The position numbers and the translations under genes are program-made. Below, piece by piece: positions 1-5,840 of a stretch of 6,726 nt of DNA (position 1 is the first letter of the stretch; the number at the start of each line of letters is the position of its first letter). Source of the stretch: Tannerellaceae bacterium (GTDB lineage: Bacteria > Bacteroidota > Bacteroidia > Bacteroidales > Tannerellaceae); NCBI GenBank assembly GCA_031267205.1, contig JAIRZN010000065.1:1-6726 (forward strand). Direction: 5' to 3'. Below the pieces are notes generated by a model. That model did not search any database. It was given only the letters and a program-made list of their open reading frames with translations, and was not told where the DNA came from.

Positions 1-97
1 ACGCACAGGTGCGACGGCTGCACGGGAAGCGGCGGGATTACGCAGGATGTCGGAAATAATCGCTACATTTGCGTAGTAAACATAAAACAACATACAT
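1..97. other. Left-edge non-coding leader before slyD
   Basis: No gene is recognised here. In the slyD frame there are three stop codons (74-76, 77-79 and 83-85), so nothing upstream extends slyD. Short open stretches run in from the left edge on both strands, ending at 57-59, 74-76 and about 141 on the + strand, but none resembles a known protein end. The segment from about 60 to 97 is A/T-rich and contains the promoter-like element listed separately. The upstream neighbour cannot be determined. Confidence 0.5.
64..71 (+). promoter_or_regulatory. Candidate Bacteroidota -7 promoter element for slyD-aroC
   Basis: TACATTTG matches the Bacteroidota primary-sigma -7 consensus TAnnTTTG at all fixed positions. 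It lies 26 nt before the slyD ATG, which would give a leader of about 20 nt. I do not see a good TTTG-type -33 element about 19-21 bp upstream, so the assignment rests on the -7 match and its position. The same octamer recurs after aroC at 1725-1732. Confidence 0.5.
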
Positions 98-634
98 ATG
101 AAGATTACAGCAAACAAATTCGTTTCCGTCGTTTATGATTTGAACGTTGGGGAGGGAGAAGAACTCGAACTTATGGAAAAAGCGACGCGCGAGGAGCCCC
201 TGAACTTTGTTTTCGGGACAGGCGCCATGCTGCCCGCCTTTGAAAAGAAACTGTCCGGCATGACGACGGGCGATACATTCAAATTTATACTGCATCCCTG
301 CGACGCCTACGGCGACTACAACGAAGAAAACCTGATGGAACTGCCCAAGAACGTATTCGAGATAGACGGGGAATTTGACGCGAAGATGATCCGTGAAGGG
401 AACACGGTGCCGATGGTAGATTCCGACGGCAACCGCCTGAACGGCTCGGTAATGGAAGTAAAGGAAGACGTCGTCCTGATAGATTTTAACCATCCTCTGG
501 CAGGCGAGACGCTACATTTTTCGGGAGAAGTGATAGACGTTCACGACCCTACGGCTAAGGAGCTGGCGGAACTCTCCGCCAAGGGCTGCGACTGCGGGGG
601 AGAAGACTGCGGCTCCTGCCCCGGTTGCAGTTGA
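98..634 (+). CDS. slyD: SlyD-like FKBP-type peptidyl-prolyl cis-trans isomerase
   Basis: This 178-residue protein aligns end to end with the SlyD type of FKBP isomerase, a cytoplasmic folding helper combining prolyl isomerisation with chaperone activity and metal binding. The FKBP half-domain runs from about residue 1 to 70 and includes VVYDL (11-15), [17 protein letters not shown] (39-55) and DAYGDY (69-74). The insert-in-flap chaperone domain spans about 75-128. The fold closes with the family hallmark NHPLAG at 131-136. The C-terminal tail has five cysteines (164, 166, 171, 174, 177) in a C-x-C-x4-C-x2-C-x2-C pattern and no histidine, unlike the His-rich tail of E. coli SlyD; metal binding is inferred. 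ATG 98 is the first in-frame start after three in-frame stops. aroC follows 4 nt downstream, suggesting co-transcription. Confidence 0.93.
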   Translation: MKITANKFVSVVYDLNVGEGEELELMEKATREEPLNFVFGTGAMLPAFEKKLSGMTTGDTFKFILHPCDAYGDYNEENLMELPKNVFEIDGEFDAKMIREGNTVPMVDSDGNRLNGSVMEVKEDVVLIDFNHPLAGETLHFSGEVIDVHDPTAKELAELSAKGCDCGGEDCGSCPGCS

Positions 635-638
635 GGAC

Positions 639-1709
639 ATGTACAACACCTTCGGCAACGTATTCAGGTTTACCTCCTTCGGCGAATCGCACGGCAAGGG
701 CGTAGGCGGCATCATCGACGGTTGCCCGCCGGGCGTATCCATAGATATGGAATATGTACGCCGCGAGCTGGGCCGCCGCAGGCCCGGGCAATCCGCGCTT
801 ACTACCCCGCGCAGCGAATCCGACGAGGTAGAATTCCTCTCAGGCATTTACGAAGGCCGGACAACGGGGACGCCGATAGGCTTCATCATCCGCAACGAAG
901 GCCAGCGCAGCCATGACTACGACGAGCTGCGCGCCGTCTACCGCCCCTCGCACGCCGACTACGCCTACCGGCAGAAGTACGGCATACGCGATCCGCGCGG
1001 CGGCGGGCGTTCCTCAGCGCGCGAAACAGCCGGCCGCTGCGTAGCCGGAGCTATCGCCAAGATAGCGCTGGGCGGCAGCCGTATCACAGTCCGCGCCTAC
1101 ACCTCGCAGGTAGGAAGCATCCGCCTGGAAGGCTCGTACAAGGACTTCGACCTGGGGCTTACGGAGACGAACCCCGTGCGCTGCCCCCACGCAGCTACGG
1201 CCTCGGAGATGGAGGCCCTCATACGCGACGTGCAGTCGCAGGGCGACACCATAGGCGGCGTCGTCAGTTGCGTCATACAAGGCGCGCCGGCAGGTCTGGG
1301 CGAGCCCGTGTTCGGCAAGCTGCACGCAGCCTTAGCCCACGCCATGCTGAGCATCAACGCCGCTAAAGGCTTTGAGTACGGTGACGGCTTCGATGCCGCC
1401 CACTATCGCGGCTCGGAGCATAACGACGCCTTCTTCAGCGACAACGGCATCATCCGCACCCGCACCAACTACTCAGGCGGCATACAAGGCGGCATCAGCA
1501 ACGGAGAGGACATCTACTTCCGCGTAGCCTTCAAGGCCGTCGCCACCATACGGCGGGCGCAGGAAACAGTGACGGAGACAGGCGAGGAGACCCTTTTGAC
1601 GGCGCACGGGCGCCACGACCCCTGCGTATTGCCCCGCGCCGTACCCATCGTAGAATCAATGGCCGCGATGACGCTGCTCGATTATTTGCTGATGCAAAAG
1701 GCTAAATAG
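639..1709 (+). CDS. aroC: Chorismate synthase
   Basis: Chorismate synthase (EC 4.2.3.5) converts 5-enolpyruvylshikimate-3-phosphate to chorismate using reduced FMN, the last step before the aromatic amino acid, folate and quinone branches. All family signatures are present: [11 protein letters not shown] (residues 14-24), with the conserved active-site His18; RPSHADY (102-108), with the second conserved His105; [13 protein letters not shown] (121-133); [13 protein letters not shown] (280-292); and [18 protein letters not shown] (325-342). At 356 residues it is full length for a bacterial AroC. The start lies 4 nt after the slyD stop, so translation is probably coupled. Its base composition stands out: sampled lines are about 60-72% GC against roughly 45-52% in the neighbours, with heavy use of C- and G-ending codons such as CGC and GCC. 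Confidence 0.97.
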   Translation: MYNTFGNVFRFTSFGESHGKGVGGIIDGCPPGVSIDMEYVRRELGRRRPGQSALTTPRSESDEVEFLSGIYEGRTTGTPIGFIIRNEGQRSHDYDELRAVYRPSHADYAYRQKYGIRDPRGGGRSSARETAGRCVAGAIAKIALGGSRITVRAYTSQVGSIRLEGSYKDFDLGLTETNPVRCPHAATASEMEALIRDVQSQGDTIGGVVSCVIQGAPAGLGEPVFGKLHAALAHAMLSINAAKGFEYGDGFDAAHYRGSEHNDAFFSDNGIIRTRTNYSGGIQGGISNGEDIYFRVAFKAVATIRRAQETVTETGEETLLTAHGRHDPCVLPRAVPIVESMAAMTLLDYLLMQKAK

Positions 1710-1724
1710 TTCCCTGTAAATCCT

Positions 1725-1732
1725 TACATTTG
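1725..1732 (+). promoter_or_regulatory. Candidate distal -7 element upstream of parA
   Basis: TACATTTG is a full match to TAnnTTTG and identical to the octamer upstream of slyD. It begins 16 nt after the aroC stop. Transcription from here would give parA a leader of roughly 90 nt that contains both TTATCAACA repeats. No convincing -33 element is visible, since the upstream bases are the end of aroC. Confidence 0.4.
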
Positions 1733-1736
1733 CAAG

Positions 1737-1765
1737 TTATCAACAATATCGCACACTTATCAACA
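1737..1765 (+). promoter_or_regulatory. Pair of DnaA-box-like direct repeats (TTATCAACA x2)
   Basis: TTATCAACA occurs at 1737-1745 and again, identically, at 1757-1765. The start-to-start distance is exactly 20 bp, about two helical turns, so both copies face the same side of the DNA. The 9-mer differs from the canonical DnaA box TTATCCACA at one position (A for C at position 6). A/T-rich sequence follows up to the parA start. The sites could be DnaA-binding sites controlling parAB, part of an origin-like region, or a binding site for another regulator. The repeat is directly visible; the DnaA link is inference. Confidence 0.4.
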
Positions 1766-1793
1766 GGCATGAATGTGTTATTGTATTTATATG

Positions 1794-1801
1794 TAGATTT
1801 G
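1794..1801 (+). promoter_or_regulatory. Candidate proximal -7 element for the parAB operon
   Basis: TAGATTTG matches TAnnTTTG and lies 27 nt before the parA ATG, almost the same geometry as the slyD promoter (26 nt). This position makes it the better parA promoter candidate of the two in the gap. The -33 region is poor: TGTGTT at 1774-1779 is the nearest T/G-rich run. The two DnaA-box-like repeats lie just upstream of that run, where a bound protein could affect RNA polymerase. Confidence 0.45.
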
Positions 1802-1828
1802 TACACGAATTAGTCAGATAGAACAAAT

Positions 1829-2596
1829 ATGGGAAAGATTATTGCAATAGCGAACCAGAAGGGAGGAGTAGGGAAGACAACTACTACAATCAACTTAGCC
1901 GCCTCGCTGGCGGTGCTTGAGAAAAGAGTCCTCGTGGTAGACGCCGACCCGCAGGCCAACGCATCGTCGGGATTAGGCGTAGATATAAGGAGCGTAAACC
2001 TGTCGATTTACGAATGCCTGATCAACGGCGACGACCCCGTCAACGCCGTCGTATCGACGGAAGTAGAGCGGTTGGACATAATACCGTCGCATATAGACCT
2101 GGTAGGCGCCGAGATTGAGATGTTGAACATGGAAAACAGGGAGCAGATACTGAAGCGCGTCATGACACCGTTGAAAGACAGGTACGACTTCATACTGATC
2201 GACTGTTCACCGTCGCTTGGGCTCATCACCGTCAACGCCCTGACGGCCGCCGATTCGGTCATGATACCGGTGCAGTGCGAATACTTTGCGCTCGAAGGCA
2301 TCAGCAAGCTGCTGAACACGATCAAGATTATCAAGTCAAGGCTGAACCCCGCCCTTGAGATAGAAGGATTCCTGCTGACAATGTACGACGCCCGCCTGCG
2401 CCTCGCCAACCAGATATACGAAGAAGTAAAGCGCCCGTTCCGCGAGCTGGTATTTACCACCGTCATACAACGCAACATCAAGCTGAGCGAAGCCTCCAGC
2501 TACGGAAAGCCCGTCGTGCTGTACGACGCCGATTCCAAAGGCTCGTTAAACCATATACAGTTAGCCCAGGAATTAATAGATAAGAACAAAGCATAA
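1829..2596 (+). CDS. parA: ParA/Soj-family chromosome-partitioning ATPase
   Basis: This 255-residue P-loop ATPase works with ParB to move or organise newly replicated origin regions by binding DNA as an ATP-dependent dimer. The deviant Walker A motif KGGVGKTT is at residues 11-18, including the signature Lys11. Walker A' VVDADPQAN (36-44) and Walker B FILIDCSPSLG (121-131, Asp125) follow. The C-terminal RNIKLSEASSYGKPV (215-229) is typical of Soj-type ParA. There is no N-terminal helix-turn-helix extension, so it is the short chromosomal form rather than a P1-type plasmid ParA. ATG 1829 is the first start after an in-frame TAG at 1811-1813. Its TAA overlaps the parB ATG by one base (TAATG at 2594-2598), so the pair is probably translationally coupled. 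Confidence 0.96.
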   Translation: MGKIIAIANQKGGVGKTTTTINLAASLAVLEKRVLVVDADPQANASSGLGVDIRSVNLSIYECLINGDDPVNAVVSTEVERLDIIPSHIDLVGAEIEMLNMENREQILKRVMTPLKDRYDFILIDCSPSLGLITVNALTAADSVMIPVQCEYFALEGISKLLNTIKIIKSRLNPALEIEGFLLTMYDARLRLANQIYEEVKRPFRELVFTTVIQRNIKLSEASSYGKPVVLYDADSKGSLNHIQLAQELIDKNKA

Positions 2597-3489
2597 TGGT
2601 AACAACAGGAAAAAGACCTCCGCTGGGACGCGGATTAGAATCGCTGCTCGCGGACGTGTCGACAAACGGATCCTCCTCTATCAACGAGATAGCCCTAAGC
2701 AAGATACAGCCCAATCCCGATCAACCCCGTTCGATTTTTGAAGAAGAAGCCCTTGACGAGCTTGCCGCCTCCATCCGCTCCATGGGCATTATACAGCCCA
2801 TCACGCTGAAGGAGACAGGCGTCGACGAATATATGATCATCTCAGGCGAACGCCGTTACAGGGCCTCCCTGAAGGCCGGCCTCACACATATACCGGCATA
2901 CATAAAGACGGCAGCCGATGAGAACATAGTCGAGATGGCGCTCATAGAAAACATACAGCGCGAGGACCTTAATGCCATAGAAATATCATTAGCCTACCAG
3001 AACCTTATCGAGAGCTATAACCTGACGCAGGAAAAGCTCAGCGAGAGAATCGGGAAGAAACGCACGACAATAGCCAACTATCTCCGCCTGCTCAAGCTAC
3101 CGGCAGAGATACAAATGGGTTTAAAGGACAAAAAGATAGATATGGGACACGCCCGCGCGCTGATTCCGGTGGAAGACCCCGAAATACAGTTGGCGCTGTT
3201 TGAACAAATACTGACCGAAGGCCTGTCTGTAAGGATGGTGGAAGACCTGGTTCGCGGAATAGCCGCAGGCGAAGACCTCCCCCGCGCACAGGCAAAGGAA
3301 GAAGACGGCAAGCAACGCCGCCCCAAGCTTCCCGACGAGTACAAGTTGTTGAAAGACCATCTATCCGACTTCTTCAAGACGAAGGTGCAACTTACATATA
3401 AGGAAAACGGGAAAGGGAAGATCAGTATCCCCTTCGCTTCTGAGGAAGAACTGGAACGGCTGATCGGCCTGCTCGACAAGCTGAAGTAA
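2596..3489 (+). CDS. parB: ParB/Spo0J-family partition protein (CTPase)
   Basis: ParB binds parS sites, loads and slides as a CTP-dependent clamp, and stimulates ParA. The 297-residue protein has the expected order. The N-terminal LGRGLESLL at 10-18 is the ParA-activating peptide. The CTP-binding/nuclease-like domain has NPDQPR (40-45), SGERRYRAS (83-91) and ENIQREDL (118-125). The helix-turn-helix is LTQEKLSERIGKKRTTIANY (143-162). A charged linker at about 224-245 leads to a C-terminal dimerisation region rich in basic and hydrophobic residues (about 247-297). All CTP-binding boxes look intact. It overlaps parA by one base, and the DUF5683 gene starts 11 nt after its stop. No convincing parS palindrome is visible in the window. 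Confidence 0.96.
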   Translation: MVTTGKRPPLGRGLESLLADVSTNGSSSINEIALSKIQPNPDQPRSIFEEEALDELAASIRSMGIIQPITLKETGVDEYMIISGERRYRASLKAGLTHIPAYIKTAADENIVEMALIENIQREDLNAIEISLAYQNLIESYNLTQEKLSERIGKKRTTIANYLRLLKLPAEIQMGLKDKKIDMGHARALIPVEDPEIQLALFEQILTEGLSVRMVEDLVRGIAAGEDLPRAQAKEEDGKQRRPKLPDEYKLLKDHLSDFFKTKVQLTYKENGKGKISIPFASEEELERLIGLLDKLK

Positions 3490-3500
3490 ATGAGTGGAAG

Positions 3501-4268
3501 ATGGCGCAGGCAACGGTAAAGATATGTATTTTGTTATTCCCTATATGCCTATCAGCTCTTTCCTCTAAAAGTATTGCACAGGAAATCGAGGGCGAGGGCA
3601 GGAGCAAGGAGATAACGGATACGCTGACAACAATGCCTCCCGATTCGCTCGTTCGTGTCGTACTCACATCCGCCGATTCGATAGCCATGCAAGCAATCTT
3701 TTCACAGCATCCATCCGGTAGTGAAGCATTCAAGCCCAACTCCACGAAGGCGGTCTTGTGGTCGCTGATTCCCGGGATGGGGCAGATATACAACCGCAAA
3801 TACTGGAAATTGCCTTTTGTCTACGGCGGGTTCATGGGTTTCGCGTATGCCATGACCTGGAACGGGAAGAACTACCAGGATTATTGGAGCGCCTACAAAA
3901 GCATAATAGCAGATGCGGAAGCGTACAATAAGCTGATTAACGCGAGCAGCGGCGCGGAAGTTCAGTATGAGTTCAACAAGGCGTGGACGGATTTTTTACC
4001 TACGGCGGACTATCAATCGGCCGTGAATAATGTGAATTATCAGAATCTGTTCAAGAACAGGAAGGACTTCTTCCGGCGGAACCGCGACTTGTCTATCATC
4101 CTGACCGTAGGCTTTTATCTGATATGTATGGTAGACGCCTACGTGGATGCCGAGTTGTTTGATTTCGATATTTCGCCGGACTTATCTATGCGCATCGAGC
4201 CTGCGGTATCGCCGCAAACGCGCTTCAATGCGGGGAGTGTCGGAGTAAATTGTAGTATAACTTTCTAA
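3501..4268 (+). CDS. DUF5683-family exported or membrane protein, function unknown
   Basis: This 255-residue protein resembles the Bacteroidota family annotated as DUF5683. A hydrophobic N-terminus (residues 8-20) followed by SKSIA|QE suggests a type I signal peptide cleaved near residue 26; no lipobox is seen. A Ser/Thr/acidic segment follows to about residue 80. The conserved core begins at STKAVLWSLIPGMGQIYNRK (81-100) and continues as YWKLPFVYGG into a hydrophobic segment at about 104-120. After a polar region rich in Tyr and Asn comes a second hydrophobic segment (about 197-213), then the conserved VDAYVDAELFDFDIS (211-225). The protein ends in short strand-like sequence with a terminal Phe. 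The ATG at 3490 opens a frame that stops after nine codons, so ATG 3501 is used. Its place between parB and a murein hydrolase suggests an envelope role, but no activity can be assigned. Confidence 0.85.
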   Translation: MAQATVKICILLFPICLSALSSKSIAQEIEGEGRSKEITDTLTTMPPDSLVRVVLTSADSIAMQAIFSQHPSGSEAFKPNSTKAVLWSLIPGMGQIYNRKYWKLPFVYGGFMGFAYAMTWNGKNYQDYWSAYKSIIADAEAYNKLINASSGAEVQYEFNKAWTDFLPTADYQSAVNNVNYQNLFKNRKDFFRRNRDLSIILTVGFYLICMVDAYVDAELFDFDISPDLSMRIEPAVSPQTRFNAGSVGVNCSITF

Positions 4269-4280
4269 ATTGCAGTCAAT

Positions 4281-5840
4281 ATGAAGAAGTATCACATCAC
4301 CGTTCTGCTTTGCTTGATTTGTTCCTTTTCGCAGGCAAAGAACCGGGAAGAAATAACGGAGGAGGAACAGACGCGCGCGGTGTCGCCGAGAGACACTATT
4401 TTGGAAGACATCGGGTTGATTCCCGAAAGCCTGGACGCTAATGTGGATAGCCTTCTGCACACCTGGCACGTCCAGTATTTCTCCAAGATGGATGCCTTCT
4501 GCCATGATGAAGACGAGAATGTCCGCTTTTCCGACGACGTAATCAGGGAACGTCTGGAAAGACTGCCGCACGTAATCCCGATGACGTACAATACGCTTGT
4601 GCGCAAAAGTATCGACCTGTACACCGACCGGCGTCGCGGCCTGATACGCTATATGCTGGGAATGGCCGACTTCTATTTCCCTGTCATCGAACAAGTCCTG
4701 GAAGAATACAACCTCCCGTTGGAGTTGAAATATTTAGTAGTCGTCGAAAGCGCCCTGAATCCGATAGCCGTATCAAGGGTGGGCGCATGCGGCCTCTGGC
4801 AGTTCATGCTTCCGACAGGCAAAAACTACGGGCTGGAGATAAACAGCCTGGTAGACGACCGCCGTGACCCGCTGAAATCAACTCATGCCGCCTGCCGTTA
4901 CTTTATGGATATGTACAGCATCTATGAAGACTGGCACCTGGTTATCGCCTCCTACAACTGCGGCCCCGGAAACGTGAACAAAGCGATACGCCGGTCGGGA
5001 GGTAAGAAGGACTTCTGGCAAATATACCCTTACCTGCCTCGTGAAACACGCTCATACGTCCCTCTCTTTATTGCGGCCGGCTACGTGATGAATTATTATT
5101 GCGACCACAATATATGCCCCATACAAACAGACCTCCCCTTAGCGACGGATACGGTTATGATAAACCGGACGCTACACTTCCGGCAGGTCGCCGATGCGTT
5201 GAACATGGATATTGAACTGCTGAGGATACTGAACCCGCAGTACCGGCGCGATATTATACCGGGAAGCAACAAACCTTCCGTATTGAAGCTGCCCGCCGTA
5301 GATACATACGGCTTCGTCGACAAGGAGGACAGCGTATACGCCAGCCGTAGGGATAGCTACCTTGCCGGCTTCCCCGACGAAGCAAGCGGCAACAATTCCA
5401 AACGCGAACAGATCACCCATACCGTAAGATCAGGCGAAAACATAGTCAGGATAGCGGACAAATACGGTGTGACGCCACAGGAAGTACGCCGTTGGAACGG
5501 ATTAGGCTCTAATAATGTAGCCGCAGGTAAACGCTTGCGCCTGTACGTAGACAACGGAGGAGTCGCTTTCGCCCAGACTCAGAATCAGACTACAAAACAA
5601 CAGAAAGCGGAGACAGCTCCCGCCACAACCGCAGTCGCAACCCCTAAGGCCCCGAACGTACAGGCGACGCCCGCCGTAATGACGGGGAAATACGTCACTT
5701 ACAAAGTGAAATCAGGCGATTCGCTTTATTCCATTTCCAGAAAATATCCGGGCGTGTCGGCCAATACCTTGCAAAAAGCAAATAATCTCCCCAACTCCAA
5801 TATCAAGCCGGGACAATTATTAAAGATACCAGTAGGATGA
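4281..5840 (+). CDS. mltD: MltD-like GH23 lytic transglycosylase with LysM modules
   Basis: The enzyme is predicted to cleave the MurNAc-GlcNAc bond in peptidoglycan, forming 1,6-anhydroMurNAc, and to act in the periplasm. Residues 1-19 form a signal peptide ending SQA|K. The SLT domain spans about 135-270: LPLELKYLVVVES (145-157) with the predicted catalytic Glu156, then ALNPIAVSRVGACGLWQFM (158-176), ASYNCGPGNV (223-232) and LPRETRSYVPLF (252-263). A degenerate LysM-like stretch follows at about 297-338. Two clearer LysM domains are at about 379-423 (HTVRSGENI...) and 471-517 (YKVKSGDSL...), joined by a Q/T/A/P-rich linker (about 430-468). The N-terminal part (20-134) is acidic and matches the usual MltD lead-in. 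At 519 residues it is near E. coli MltD in length. The start is 12 nt after the DUF5683 stop, and the stop overlaps the next gene's ATG (ATGA). Confidence 0.93.
   Translation: MKKYHITVLLCLICSFSQAKNREEITEEEQTRAVSPRDTILEDIGLIPESLDANVDSLLHTWHVQYFSKMDAFCHDEDENVRFSDDVIRERLERLPHVIPMTYNTLVRKSIDLYTDRRRGLIRYMLGMADFYFPVIEQVLEEYNLPLELKYLVVVESALNPIAVSRVGACGLWQFMLPTGKNYGLEINSLVDDRRDPLKSTHAACRYFMDMYSIYEDWHLVIASYNCGPGNVNKAIRRSGGKKDFWQIYPYLPRETRSYVPLFIAAGYVMNYYCDHNICPIQTDLPLATDTVMINRTLHFRQVADALNMDIELLRILNPQYRRDIIPGSNKPSVLKLPAVDTYGFVDKEDSVYASRRDSYLAGFPDEASGNNSKREQITHTVRSGENIVRIADKYGVTPQEVRRWNGLGSNNVAAGKRLRLYVDNGGVAFAQTQNQTTKQQKAETAPATTAVATPKAPNVQATPAVMTGKYVTYKVKSGDSLYSISRKYPGVSANTLQKANNLPNSNIKPGQLLKIPVG

Noticed and set aside
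1..93. Open frame on the - strand from an ATG at 93 to the left edge (31 codons)
   Set aside because: It is too short, reaches the window edge, has no recognisable protein and no clear promoter. It would overlap the slyD leader.
38..493. 151-residue open frame on the - strand over slyD
   Set aside because: It overlaps almost all of a clear SlyD coding region and has no family resemblance. Low-complexity stretches rich in Val, Phe and His are typical of antisense shadows.
1710..1828. Possible intrinsic terminator after aroC
   Set aside because: No stable G/C-rich hairpin followed by a T run is visible. The only short inverted matches (CACAC with GTGTT, and CATGAATG) are too weak.
2008..2481. 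157-residue open frame on the - strand inside parA
   Set aside because: It is fully contained in parA, Ser/Arg/Ile-rich with no domain, and has no promoter or start context of its own.
4182..4694. 170-residue open frame on the - strand across the DUF5683/mltD junction
   Set aside because: It is antisense to two well-supported genes, has no recognisable domain, and looks like a reverse-frame shadow of GC-biased coding sequence.
5033..5048. CGTGAAACA, a perfect right half of the canonical parS palindrome, inside mltD
   Set aside because: The left half matches at only about two of seven positions, and the bases encode the conserved MltD motif RETRSY, so coding constraint explains it. No other parS-like palindrome was found.
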